Shown here one piece after another: positions 1 through 8,900 of a stretch of 21,502 nt of DNA. The notes beneath the pieces were generated by a model. That model worked only from the letters and a program-made list of their open reading frames with translations, was not told the DNA's origin and did no database searches. The stretch's first letter is position 1, and each line of letters starts with the position of its first letter. The position numbers and the translations under genes are program-made. The stretch comes from Lysobacterales bacterium UBA2790 (lineage in GTDB: Bacteria > Pseudomonadota > Gammaproteobacteria > Xanthomonadales > Xanthomonadaceae), in the NCBI GenBank assembly GCA_002352135.1, contig DEHW01000127.1, positions 521 to 22,022 of the forward strand, in the 5' to 3' direction.

Positions 1-1
1 G

Positions 2-34
2 CCGCTGTTCTTCAATCGGGGAGCTTCGCAATGA
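2..34 (+). CDS. trbI: 3' end of a TrbI-like conjugal transfer protein (partial)
   Basis: Only the last ten codons and the stop are inside the window. The frame reads PLFFNRGASQ and then TGA, and the TGA overlaps the ATG of the next gene in an ATGA arrangement. TrbI is a VirB10-like component of the Trb-type mating-pair channel that spans the periplasm. The identification rests on the position immediately before a DUF2274 gene, which is the usual order at the end of the trb operon in Tn4371-like elements, and on the translational overlap. The peptide is too short to prove the family by itself. Confidence 0.55.
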   Translation, partial: PLFFNRGASQ

Positions 35-273
35 GCGCGACCAAGAAGCTGCGGCTCGGGCCGCTGCCCAAGACCGAGAACGTCAAGATGACTTTCGCCT
101 GCCCAGCCAGCCTGAAAGCCGACCTCGACCGCTACGCCGCGCTGCACGCGCAAGCGTATGGCGAGGCAGTCGATGCAGAGAAGTTGATCCCGCACATGCT
201 GGAGGCGTTCATGGCGAGGGATCGCGGGTTCAAGAGGGGAGGGCAGCCAACGCCGCAGCCATCGACTAAGTGA
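31..273 (+). CDS. DUF2274 family protein of a Tn4371-like conjugative element
   Basis: This 80-residue soluble protein has a basic N-terminus (MSATKKLRLGPLPK), a central segment with LKADLDRYAALHA and EKLIPHMLEAFMARD, and a Gly/Pro-rich tail. That layout matches the small DUF2274 proteins encoded right after trbI in conjugative elements. The function of the family is unknown. The Leu-rich helices and the LIPHMLEAFM segment resemble small ribbon-helix-helix-like proteins, which is only an impression. The start codon overlaps the stop of the upstream frame, so the gene is very probably co-translated as the last gene of the trb operon. No further coding sequence follows before the attachment-like hairpin, which suggests that this is the terminal gene of the element. 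Confidence 0.8.
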   Translation: MSATKKLRLGPLPKTENVKMTFACPASLKADLDRYAALHAQAYGEAVDAEKLIPHMLEAFMARDRGFKRGGQPTPQPSTK

Positions 274-495
274 GGCTTGGAGGAAGACCGCTGTGCATGT
301 CTGCGCTATCCTAGAGGGCGATTGACGATGGAGTTGCCAGAGTCGTCGCCCCTCAAACCCCTTCATCTTCCGCGCTAAACAAAGCTCTTGTCGGATGACG
401 GTAAAAGCGACGGTAATGGCCCATGTTGATCATCGCAAATCCTTTTAACCACGCGGGCTTGCGTGACCTGTTGATGATCGAGTGGGAGTAGCGTG
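274..495. other. Non-coding tail of the conjugative element
   Basis: No convincing gene or tRNA is visible here. The stretch holds a direct repeat GACGGTAA at 397-404 and 409-416 (12-base period). It also holds a spaced inverted pair GATCATC (428-434) and GATGATC (473-479) flanking an AT-richer patch around 440-450. Short repeats of this kind near an element end could be recombinase or accessory-factor arm sites, but that is inference. Confidence 0.45.
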
Positions 496-534
496 CCCAT
501 GAAAAACCCCGCTCACGGCGGGGTTTTTCGTGGG
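496..534. terminator. Strong bidirectional terminator hairpin
   Basis: A stem joins AAAAACCCCGC (502-512) with GCGGGGTTTTT (518-528) across a TCACG loop. It extends outwards to 496/534 with one T-G wobble. On the minus strand it ends in a T-run and lies just after the stop of the cytochrome gene at 549, so it is a typical intrinsic terminator for that operon. On the plus strand the T-run serves transcription leaving the conjugative element. Confidence 0.85.
499..506 (-). other. Candidate attachment core at the trb-side end of the ICE
   Basis: The minus strand reads TTTTTCAT here, and the plus strand reads the near-copy TTTTTCGT at 524-531. From memory, Tn4371-family elements integrate at an 8-bp core of the form TTTTTCAT or a close variant, leaving a direct repeat at both ends. 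The position fits, about 225 bases after the last element gene and just before unrelated chromosomal genes. Which of the two octamers marks the junction cannot be decided because the other end of the element lies outside the window. Confidence 0.45.
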
Positions 535-548
535 TCGAAATCGAGCCA

Positions 549-896
549 TCACTTCAAATGGCTAAGATCCTTGATGTCGCCCGATTGACTGGCGAAGTAC
601 GCAGCCAAGTCGGCGATGTCCTGTTCGCTGAGGGTGGCGGCAAAGCCCGCCATGATCGGGTTCTTGCGTTCGCCAGACTTGTAGTCGTGCAGGGCCTTGG
701 ACAGGTAGGTAGCGTATTGTCCGGCGAGCTTGGGGTAGCTGCCGTCGATGGTCGTGTTGCCATCGGCGCCATGGCACGCCTGACAGGTCGCGGATTTCGT
801 CTTGCCGGCTTCGACATCCCCATGCGGTGCGGCGCTGAGTGCACCGGTACAGGCAAGCAGTGCAAAGGCGGTGATCAGTTTGCGGTTCAGGCTCAC
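549..896 (-). CDS. Monoheme c-type cytochrome, class I (exported)
   Basis: This 115-residue protein begins with a signal peptide (basic MSLNRK, hydrophobic LITAFALLACTGALSA) and then a single heme-binding CQACH at about residues 38-42. A downstream Met in NPIMAGF is the likely sixth iron ligand. The C-terminal helix DIADLAAYFASQ is typical of the c553/c4-like fold. The protein should be matured in the periplasm and carry electrons, probably towards a terminal oxidase or peroxidase, but its partner is unknown. It starts with GTG and overlaps the stop of the upstream cytochrome gene by four bases (GTGA), so the two are translationally coupled. The T-rich terminator lies immediately downstream. 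Confidence 0.88.
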   Translation of the reverse strand: MSLNRKLITAFALLACTGALSAAPHGDVEAGKTKSATCQACHGADGNTTIDGSYPKLAGQYATYLSKALHDYKSGERKNPIMAGFAATLSEQDIADLAAYFASQSGDIKDLSHLK

Positions 897-1228
897 TTTG
901 CGGCTCCTTCGTTGACGCTGGACAGATAGGCGGCAATGTCGAGGATGTCCTGTTCCGTGTAACCCTGCGCTTGCGCGACCATCGTCGGGTGACTGCGTTC
1001 ACCGGCGCGATAGGCGGTCAACGCGGCAACCAGATAAGCCTGGTTCTGGCCGCCGATTTTAGGCACGTTGTATTGCGGATAGGCGTTCTTGTAGCCAGTG
1101 ACGCCATGGCAACCTGTGCAGGTGTAGGCGAGGTCCTTGCCTTTCGCTGCGTCACCGTCTGCGGCGTGGGCCTGCAGGGCGGCAGCGGACAAAGCCAGAC
1201 TGGCAGCGATTCGGGTAATCGACTTCAT
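893..1228 (-). CDS. Monoheme c-type cytochrome, class I (exported)
   Basis: The start chosen is the ATG at 1228. It gives a 111-residue protein with a clean signal peptide (MKSITRIAASLALSAAALQA, probable cleavage after HA). A frame that begins at 1351 would put about 40 non-signal residues in front and would overlap the promoter. The heme site CTGCH is at residues 37-41, and the axial Met is probably that in HPTMVAQ. A C-terminal helix ILDIAAYLSSV closes the domain. The protein resembles the neighbouring cytochrome, and together the two look like the two halves of a diheme c4-type cytochrome encoded as separate genes. An Anr/FNR-like site about 110 bases upstream suggests induction at low oxygen. 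Confidence 0.87.
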   Translation of the reverse strand: MKSITRIAASLALSAAALQAHAADGDAAKGKDLAYTCTGCHGVTGYKNAYPQYNVPKIGGQNQAYLVAALTAYRAGERSHPTMVAQAQGYTEQDILDIAAYLSSVNEGAAK

Positions 1229-1313
1229 TCGGGTTTTCCGGCGTTTTGTGGTTATCGATGTCGGGCGGGAGCAACCAACTACGTTCGCAGACTCCCCTGC
1301 GGCGAACGGTCGC

Positions 1314-1319
1314 AGTATA
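1314..1319 (-). promoter_or_regulatory. Candidate -10 element for the cytochrome operon
   Basis: The minus strand reads TATACT, 18 bases after the Anr/FNR-like box. No good -35 hexamer lies at the right distance, as expected for an activator-dependent promoter. The predicted untranslated leader is about 80 bases. Confidence 0.45.
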
Positions 1320-1337
1320 GCCAAGCTCAGGGTGGTT

Positions 1338-1351
1338 TTGACATCAATCAA
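1338..1351 (-). promoter_or_regulatory. Anr/FNR-type box upstream of the cytochrome operon
   Basis: The minus strand reads TTGAT-TGAT-GTCAA, which fits the Anr/FNR consensus TTGAT-N4-(A/G)TCAA. A good -10 element, TATACT, lies downstream on the same strand at 1319-1314. The box centre is about 25 bases from the start of the -10, some four bases closer than in a standard class II FNR promoter, so the exact geometry is slightly unusual. Confidence 0.6.
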
Positions 1352-1527
1352 AACAATCAGCGTGAAGCTATGGTGCCCAATCGGATAGTGATGCTCGCTG
1401 GTACCGCTGCCTGAGCGATTCGTGCCCGTGTGCCAATCGTCACGATGACTTCGTTCACGCGTTGCGAATGCGTTTTGCAGGCATCGTTCTCATCGCACTT
1501 GGAAGCACAGGCATCGGCCCAAGGGGC

Positions 1528-1570
1528 TTGTGTCTCTGTTCTGTGGTGTTGTAGTATTCTAATACACCAA
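1528..1570 (+). promoter_or_regulatory. Candidate promoter and overlapping operator for the RND pump operon
   Basis: A 22-base inverted repeat at 1549-1570 has the form TTG-N2-GTATT-N2-AATAC-N2-CAA. It sits in the only AT-rich patch upstream of the pump genes. A weak promoter overlaps it: TTGTGT at 1528-1533, then 18 bases, then TAGTAT at 1552-1557. A repressor bound at the repeat would block the -10. The symmetry is typical of TetR- or MarR-type operators, but no such regulator gene is present in the window. Confidence 0.45.
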
Positions 1571-1588
1571 ACATTCAGCGAGCCTTGT

Positions 1589-2722
1589 ATGTCAGCCCTG
1601 TCAAACGCACCGCGAGCCTTCAGGACACGCTCCACATTCGGTCTCGCCTGCCTGATGCTGATACTGGCGGGTTGCGGCGGAGACGGCGACGGCAAAAAAG
1701 ACGAGGCAAAACCCGAATCGACGGAAGAAAAAGGCATCGTCGTCGAGGTCGCCCCCGTCAGTCGCGCCACCATTGCTGCCAGCTACAACGGCACGGCGAC
1801 GCTGGAGGCGACAGCGCAGGCGCAGGTGGTTGCAAAGGCGTCGGGAGTGCTGTTGTCGGTACTGACAGAAGAAGGCCAGCCAGTGCAGGTTGGACAAGTG
1901 ATCGCTCGCTTGGACCCTGATCAGCCGCGGCTGGAGGTGGCGCGCAACGAAGCCATGCTGCGCAAACTGGAGGCGGAATTCGCGCGTTCGACCGAGTTGT
2001 TCGAACGCAAGCTGGTGGCCGCAGATGCGCACGAACGCATTCGCTATGACCTCGAAACCCAACGTGCGGCCTGGGAGATGGCCAAACTGCAGTTGTCCTA
2101 CACCGAGATTCGCGCGCCCATCAGTGGCGTGGTGGCGCGCCGCATGGTGAAGCAGGGCAATCTCATCAAGATCAACGACGCGCTGTTCGATATCGTGGAT
2201 GTCGCGCGCCTCGAAGCGGTGCTCAACGTGCCAGAGCGTGAATTGCGCAACATGGCGGCGGGACAGCCGGTGCAACTGCGGGTAGATGCCGCACCTGGCA
2301 CAGGCTTCGATGGCGTGATTGACCGCGTCAGCCCCGTCGTCGATCCGGCCAGTGGAACATTTCGCGTGGTGTGTGCATTCAGTGATGCCACCGGCGTGCT
2401 GAAGCCAGGTATGTTCGGACGAATCGACGTCAGCTTTGACGAACGCGCGAATGCCTTGACGGTGCCACGCGAGGCGCTGATCGAGGGCGAGGGCGATGTA
2501 GCGGTGTTCATGGTCAAAGACGGCCTCGCCGTACGCACGCCAATCCAGCCCGGACACGTGAATGCCAATCTGGTCGAGGTATTGGCAGGTATCAGTGAGG
2601 GTGAGCGGGTGGTCACCAAGGGCAAGGTCAGTCTGCGTGATGGCAGCCGGATCAGCGTGCTTGGTGAAACCTCCGAAACGGCCACGGTAGAAGCGGCTGC
2701 GGCGACCACCGCCACGAACTGA
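1589..2722 (+). CDS. RND efflux periplasmic adaptor (membrane fusion lipoprotein)
   Basis: This 377-residue adaptor would link the inner-membrane RND pumps to an outer-membrane channel. The start at 1589 gives a lipoprotein signal with the lipobox LILAGC (lipidated Cys at about residue 29). The frame stays open upstream to 1430, but that stretch contains the promoter and operator and lacks signal features. After an acidic/Lys-rich linker come a biotinyl-lipoyl half (VVAKASGVLLSVLTEEGQPV), a helical hairpin (about 110-170), the second lipoyl half (IRAPISGVVARRMVKQGN), a beta-barrel (VLNVPERELRNMAAGQPV) and a membrane-proximal domain ending in VLGETSE. It lies ten bases before the first pump gene. 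No TolC-type channel gene is in the window, so the channel must be shared from elsewhere. Confidence 0.9.
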   Translation: MSALSNAPRAFRTRSTFGLACLMLILAGCGGDGDGKKDEAKPESTEEKGIVVEVAPVSRATIAASYNGTATLEATAQAQVVAKASGVLLSVLTEEGQPVQVGQVIARLDPDQPRLEVARNEAMLRKLEAEFARSTELFERKLVAADAHERIRYDLETQRAAWEMAKLQLSYTEIRAPISGVVARRMVKQGNLIKINDALFDIVDVARLEAVLNVPERELRNMAAGQPVQLRVDAAPGTGFDGVIDRVSPVVDPASGTFRVVCAFSDATGVLKPGMFGRIDVSFDERANALTVPREALIEGEGDVAVFMVKDGLAVRTPIQPGHVNANLVEVLAGISEGERVVTKGKVSLRDGSRISVLGETSETATVEAAAATTATN

Positions 2723-2732
2723 GCAGACCATC

Positions 2733-5700
2733 ATGAATTTGGCCGAGTTTTCCACCCGCCGCCGAGTCACCATCGGCATGGCGACCTTCACGCTGGTGCT
2801 GTTCGGCCTGATCGGACTGTCGCAGCTGAAGGTCAATCTGCTGCCTGACCTGTCCTATCCGACACTAACCGTTCGCACGGAATACGTCGGCGCCGCACCG
2901 TCCGAGATCGAAAGCCTGATCACTGAACCGATCGAAGAGGCGGTCGGTGTGGTCAAGAATCTGCGCAAGCTGCGCTCGGTGTCGCGCACCGGCCAGAGCG
3001 ATGTGATTCTGGAGTTCGCTTGGGGCACGGACATGGACCGCGCCAACATCGATGTGCGCGACAAGCTCGAATTGCTGCGCCTGCCGCTGGAGGCCGAGCA
3101 GCCAGTGCTGCTGCGCTTCGATCCATCCACCGAACCGATCATTCGTTTGGGGCTTGCGGGCGCAGAAGGGCAGGAAACGATGGATGAGGCGAGTCTGAAG
3201 CGCTTGCGTCGATTTGCCGACGAGGTGCTGAAGAAGCGTCTTGAGCCGATCGAAGGTGTGGCGGCCGTCAAGGTTTCCGGTGGCCTGGAAGACGAGGTGC
3301 AGGTGCTGCTGGACCCGCAGCGCATGGCACAGCTGAATCTGGACCCGGCGCGGGTGATCGAGCGCTTGAAGGTGGAGAACGTCAACATCTCCGGCGGTGC
3401 CATCGATGAAGGCAGTCAGCGCTATCTGGTGCGGACAGTCAACCAGTTCGCCAGTGTCGAGCAGATGCAGGAACTGCTGGTGGCGGTCGATCAGGGTGTG
3501 CCGGTCAGGCTGCGCGACATCGCGACGGTGCAACAGTCGTACAAGGAGCGCGAGGCGATCATCCGTGTCGAGGGTCGCGAGGCGGTCGAATTGGCGATCT
3601 ACAAAGAAGGCGACGCGAATACCGTTGCCGTCGCCGAAGCCGTCAGCAGGCAACTGGAACGCTTGCGTGAAAACCTGCCCGAGCAGTCGCGCTTGGTGAC
3701 CATCGATGATCAATCGATCTTCATCCAGAAGTCGCTGGATGAAGTCTCGCACGCAGCCTTGGAGGGCGGCGTACTGGCGGTGCTGATCATCTTCTTTTTT
3801 CTGCGCGACGGGTGGAGCACCTTTGTCATCGCGCTGTCTCTGCCGATTTCCTTGATCGGCACCTTTTTCTTCATGGATCAGTGGGGCCTGAGCCTCAACG
3901 TAATGTCGCTGGGTGGGCTGGCACTGGCCACCGGCATGGTGGTCGACGACAGCATCGTGGTGCTGGAATCCATCGCCAAGGCGCGCGAGCGCGGACTCGG
4001 GATACTGCAATCCGCCATCGTGGGTGCCTCGGAAGTGCGTATGGCCGTGGTCGCTTCGACCTTGACGACCGTTGCGGTGTTCTTCCCGTTGGTGTTCGTC
4101 GAAGGTGTGGCGGGTCAGTTGTTCGGTGATCAGGCGCTGACCGTGACCATCGCGATGGTGATGTCGATGGCCGTCGCGATGACCTTGATTCCGATGCTGT
4201 CATCACTGAAGGCGAGCACACCGCTCGATTATCCCGAGGACGCCGAACGGCCGGATGTGCAAGCGACACGTATCGGTCGCTGGCGCGTGAGTCTGCTGGC
4301 CGTCTTGATTCGTGCCGCCCGTGGTGTGGGGCGAATCGTGGCGCGTGTGCTGGGTGCGGTCGGCGAGCGCGTGCTGCGTCCGTATGGTTGGTTGGAGTCG
4401 CGTTACGTCAGCAGCTTGCCTTGGGCCTTGCATCGACCGGCAGTGGTTCTGGTCAGCGCGACGTTTGCGTTCGTGCTCGCACTCGCGGTTCTACCAACAC
4501 TCGGCCTCGACCTGATTCCGCAGTTGGCCCAAGGGCGTTTCGAGATGACGGCGAAGCTGCCCGCTGGAACACCCTTGGCGGAAACCGATGCCATGGTGCG
4601 AAGTGTGCAGCTCAGCAATGCCGGTATTGAAGGCGTGCATACGCTGTATGGCGTCAGTGGTTCGGGCACGCGGCTGGACGCCAATCCCACCGAATCCGGC
4701 GAGAACATCGGCAAGTTGACGGTGGTGCTGGCGGAAGGTGCCGATGCGGCGACCGAGGCCCGGGCAACCGAACAGTTGCGCGCGGCGATGCAGGCGTTCC
4801 CCTCCGCTGAAGTGAAGTTTGCGCGGCCACAGCTGTTCAGTTTCTCGACGCCACTGGAGATCGAGATTCGCGGTTTCGACCTGAAGCAACTGGAGACCGC
4901 TGGACGCGATCTCAGTCAACGATTGCAGGCATCGGATCGGTTTGCCGATGTCAAATCGACGGTGGAGCAGGGCTTTCCCGAGATCCAGATTGTTTTCGAC
5001 GCCGATCGCGCGGCATCCATCGGACTGACGACGCGCCAGGTTGCTGATCAAGTGGTGCGCCAGGTCCGTGGCGAGGTGGCGACGCGCTACAGCTTTCGTG
5101 ATCGCAAGATCGATGTGCTGGTGCGAGCAGAAGAATCGGCACGTGCGTCGGTGGCGGACATCAACCAGTTGATCGTCAATCCGCTGAGTGAACGACCTGT
5201 GCGCTTATCGGCCGTGGCGGAAGTCATCTCGACGCGCGGTCCCAGCGAGATCCATCGCGCCGATCAAGAGCGCGTCGCCGTGGTGTCGGCCAATCTTCGC
5301 TACGGCGATCTGGGCAGCGCCGTCGCCGAAGTGCAGACGATGCTGGCGGCGAAGCCTCTGGCAGCCGGTCTGCGGCCGACCATCGGCGGACAGAATGAGG
5401 AACTTCAGGCGTCGATCAACTCGCTGGTGTTCGCGCTGGGATTGGCGATATTTCTGGTCTATCTGGTCATGGCTTCGCAGTTCGAGTCGCTTCTGCATCC
5501 CTTCGTCATCATGTTCACCATTCCGCTCGCGTTGGTCGGTGCGGTGCTGGCGCTGAAACTCAGTGGCAATGCCTTGTCCATTGTGGTTTTCATCGGCTTG
5601 ATCCTGCTGGCTGGCATCGTGGTGAAGAACGCCATCGTGCTGATCGACAAGGTGAACCAGTTGCGCGAGGAAGGTGTGCCGAAGCACGAGGCGATCCAGC

Positions 5701-5999
5701 AAGGGGCGCACTCGCGTCTTCGGCCAATCATCATGACCACACTGACGACCCTGTTCGGTTTCCTGCCGCTGGCCATCGGTGGCGGCGATGGCGCGGAGGT
5801 GCGCGCACCGATGGCGATCACCGTGATCGGCGGGCTGCTGGTGTCGACCTTGCTGACCCTGTTGGTGATTCCCGTGGTTTACGACCTGTTGGATCGCAAG
5901 GGCGATGAGTACTACGCCGAGCGTGGCAAGCGGCAGCGAGAGGCGGAGCGTCTGGTGGCACTGGCCGAAGCGCATGTTCACGAAGGTGCCAAGTCATGA
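2733..5999 (+). CDS. RND-family efflux transporter, pump subunit 1
   Basis: This inner-membrane proton-driven exporter has 1088 residues, slightly longer than AcrB-type proteins. It shows the duplicated layout of one N-terminal helix (ITIGMATFTLVLFGLIGLSQ-like), a large periplasmic loop, helices 2-6, a second periplasmic loop and helices 8-12. The proton relay is canonical: a double Asp in TM4 (GMVVDDSIVVLES, about residues 405-406) and a Lys in TM10 (GIVVKNAIVLID, about 965). Extra length comes partly from a charged cytoplasmic linker around residues 490-540 (LDYPEDAERPDVQATRIG) and a charged C-terminal tail. It lies downstream of the adaptor and overlaps pump 2 by four bases. Substrate specificity cannot be read from the sequence. 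A shared MdtBC-like heteromeric pump is possible. Confidence 0.93.
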   Translation: MNLAEFSTRRRVTIGMATFTLVLFGLIGLSQLKVNLLPDLSYPTLTVRTEYVGAAPSEIESLITEPIEEAVGVVKNLRKLRSVSRTGQSDVILEFAWGTDMDRANIDVRDKLELLRLPLEAEQPVLLRFDPSTEPIIRLGLAGAEGQETMDEASLKRLRRFADEVLKKRLEPIEGVAAVKVSGGLEDEVQVLLDPQRMAQLNLDPARVIERLKVENVNISGGAIDEGSQRYLVRTVNQFASVEQMQELLVAVDQGVPVRLRDIATVQQSYKEREAIIRVEGREAVELAIYKEGDANTVAVAEAVSRQLERLRENLPEQSRLVTIDDQSIFIQKSLDEVSHAALEGGVLAVLIIFFFLRDGWSTFVIALSLPISLIGTFFFMDQWGLSLNVMSLGGLALATGMVVDDSIVVLESIAKARERGLGILQSAIVGASEVRMAVVASTLTTVAVFFPLVFVEGVAGQLFGDQALTVTIAMVMSMAVAMTLIPMLSSLKASTPLDYPEDAERPDVQATRIGRWRVSLLAVLIRAARGVGRIVARVLGAVGERVLRPYGWLESRYVSSLPWALHRPAVVLVSATFAFVLALAVLPTLGLDLIPQLAQGRFEMTAKLPAGTPLAETDAMVRSVQLSNAGIEGVHTLYGVSGSGTRLDANPTESGENIGKLTVVLAEGADAATEARATEQLRAAMQAFPSAEVKFARPQLFSFSTPLEIEIRGFDLKQLETAGRDLSQRLQASDRFADVKSTVEQGFPEIQIVFDADRAASIGLTTRQVADQVVRQVRGEVATRYSFRDRKIDVLVRAEESARASVADINQLIVNPLSERPVRLSAVAEVISTRGPSEIHRADQERVAVVSANLRYGDLGSAVAEVQTMLAAKPLAAGLRPTIGGQNEELQASINSLVFALGLAIFLVYLVMASQFESLLHPFVIMFTIPLALVGAVLALKLSGNALSIVVFIGLILLAGIVVKNAIVLIDKVNQLREEGVPKHEAIQQGAHSRLRPIIMTTLTTLFGFLPLAIGGGDGAEVRAPMAITVIGGLLVSTLLTLLVIPVVYDLLDRKGDEYYAERGKRQREAERLVALAEAHVHEGAKS

Positions 6000-8900
6000 A
6001 CCTGGCTGCGCTCAGTCTGCGCCGCCCGGTGACCGCGTGGATGTTCTTCGTCTCGATGCTGCTGATCGGGCTGATTGCGGCATTTCGCCTTCCTCTGGAG
6101 TTCATGCCGGAAGTCGAAGCGCCTTTCCTGTTCATCGATCTGCCGTATCAGGGCTCCACGCCGGAAGAGATCGAGGACATCATCACCCGACCGGCCGAGG
6201 AGGCGCTGGCGACGCTGCCCGGCATCAAGCGCTTGAACTCGCAGTCAAGGTCGGACGGTGCAGGGATCTTTTTGGAGTTTGACTGGAGCCGCGACGCGCA
6301 AATCGCCGCCGCCGATGCGCGTGAGCGTTTGGATGCCATTCGCGATGAATTGCCGAGCGATTTCCAGCGTTACTTCGTGATGAAGTTTGCCTCCGGCGAT
6401 GAGCCGGTGCTGCGCGTCAGACTGTCCAGTGATCGCGATCTCGGGCGCGAGTACGACCTGTTGGAGCGCGAGTTCAAGCGCCGCTTGGAGCGTGTTGCCG
6501 GGGTGGCCCGGGTGGACATTTCGGGCATTGCGGCACCCGAAGTCGAGATCGCACTGGACAGTGATCGGATCACCGCGCATGGCGTCGATCTCAACGCGCT
6601 TGCCCAGCGATTGTCTGCGGCCAATTTTTCGGTGTCCGCTGGGCAGATCCTGAGCGCCGATCAGCGCCTGCGCGTGCAACCGGTTGGTGAGTTCCGCACG
6701 CTGGACGAGCTGCGTGCCTTGCCGATTGCCGAGCCGGATCTGCGCCTGCGGGATGTCGCCGAGGTCAGTCTTGCACCGGGTGAGATCGACTATGGGCGGC
6801 GTCTCGACGGGCGACCTGCCGTAGGCATTGATGTGTTCAAGGAGCGCAATGCCAATCTGGTGGAAACTGCGCGTCGTGTGCTGGCAGAAGTTGATACGGT
6901 TGCCAAGTTACCTGAGTTTGCGGGCATCCAGTTGTTCGTCATGCACGATCAGGCCGAGGGTGTGACTTCGTCCTTGGCCGAACTGGGCGAGGCAGGCTTG
7001 CTGGGCACAGCCTTGTCTGTGCTTGTGCTGTTTTTTTTCCTGCGCCACTGGCCGTCCACCTTGATGGTGTCACTGGCGATTCCGATCTGTTTCGTGATGA
7101 CTCTGGGCATGATGTATTTTCTGGGCATCAGCTTGAACATCCTGTCGATGATGGGTTTGCTGCTGGGTGTCGGCATGCTGGTCGACAACGCTGTTGTCGT
7201 GGTGGAGAGCATCTACCAGAAGCGCGAAAAATACCCGGACAATCCCTGGCTGGCCGCCATCGAAGGAACGCGCAGCGTGCAGATTTCGATCAGTGCGGGG
7301 ACGCTCACCAGCGTCATCGTGTTTCTGCCCAACATCTTCGGTGAGCGCAATTTCATCGCGATCTATCTATCGCAAGTCGCCTTCACAATCACCATCTCTT
7401 TGCTTTGTTCGTGGCTGGTGGCTGTCAGTCTGATTCCGATGCTGTCGGCACGCATGAAAACACCCGAAGGGTTCTTGCGCAGCACCGGACTGGTGCACGC
7501 CATGCAGGACCGTTATGCGCGGATTCTTGCCTGGACGCTGGCGCATCCGCGCAAGACCTTGGCCTTGCTGGCATTGGCGATTGGGGTCAGCTTTTTCCCC
7601 GCGTCACAGACCAACGTGGATATGTTTCCGTCCGGCGAAACACGTGAGCTGGAACTGACCTACCGCTGGAATGGCAGCTATCGGCTGGAAGAGCTATCGG
7701 CTGCGGTGAAGGAGGTCGAGGACTATCTCGAAGCACATCGGGTTGAGTTCGAGATCACCCAGATCTACAGTTGGTACAGCGAGCGTGGCTGGGCGGGTAC
7801 GCGTCTGAGTTTGCGTGAAGAAGGGGACATCACGCCGACCCTGCAGCTGATGGAAAAGATTCGCGAAGGCCTGCCGCAACTGGCGCTCGGCGAAGTCGGG
7901 TTCGATGATCAGAATCGTGGCCCTGGCGGTGCCAGCGGCGAAGGCCTGCAGGTCATGTTGGTAGGCGACTCCGCACAGGTGCTGGCCGAGTTATCGGACT
8001 CGGTCGTGGAAACCTTGTCCAAGCTGCCCGGTGCGCGGGATGTCTACGCCGATTTGGGCACCAAGTCGCGCGAAGTGCAGATTCTGGTTGATCGCGACCG
8101 CGCCCTGCAATACGGCTTCAGCACCCAGCAGATTGCGAGTTACGTGAGCATCGCGTTGCGCGGCACGCCGCTGCGGGAATTTCGTTCTGCGGCGGGCGAG
8201 GTTCCTGTCTGGTTGCGGTTCGCCGAGTCCGACGACGCCAGCGTGGACGACCTGCGCGATCTCAAGCTGCGCGCGGCGGATGGCAGCATGATCCCGCTGA
8301 TGTCGATGATCAGCCTGAAAGTGCAGGCCGGGGCCAGCACGATCACCCGACAGAATCGCCAAACCGCCTTGCCCATCAAGATCAACCTGGTCGATGGCGT
8401 GAGCATGGAGCAGGCGCGCAAGGATCTGGAGGCGGCAATGGCTTCGATCCAGTTGCCTGCTGGTTACCGCTTGAGCCTCGGAGGCGTGTTTGACGATGCC
8501 GACGACGCGATGGCACAAATGGGATTCAACACGCTGATCGCGTTGTTGATGGTGATGGTGATCATGGCCGCAGTGTTCGAATCCTTACTGTTTCCGCTGG
8601 TGATCGTGACCGGGTTTGGGTTCTCGATTTTCGGTGTGTACTGGCTGTTCTGGCTGACCGGGACGACCTTCTCGCTGATGGCGATGATCGGCATCCTGGT
8701 GCTGATGGGTGTGGTGGTGAACAACGGCATCGTCATGGTCGAGCATGTCAACGAGCTTCGCCGCAACGGGATGGCGAGAGACCTTGCGCTGGTACAAGGC
8801 TGTCGTGATCGTTTGCGCCCCATCCTGATGACCATGGGCACCGCGATCCTGGGAATGTTGCCGCTGTGCGTCGGCGGCACCCAGATCGGTGGCGATGGCC

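Noticed and set aside
274..498. tRNA gene as the integration target of the conjugative element
   Set aside because: No cloverleaf or CCA-ending acceptor stem could be drawn here, and the T-rich octamer type of target is typical for this element family.
1430..1588. N-terminal extension of the adaptor gene to an upstream start
   Set aside because: The extra residues are Cys-rich and unlike a signal peptide, and the stretch contains the AT-rich promoter and operator. The start at 1589 gives a clean lipoprotein signal.
1601..2836. Long minus-strand open frame opposite the adaptor gene
   Set aside because: It is the mirror of a GC-rich coding sequence, its protein is rich in His, Arg and Gln with no recognisable domain, and the plus-strand adaptor is unambiguous.
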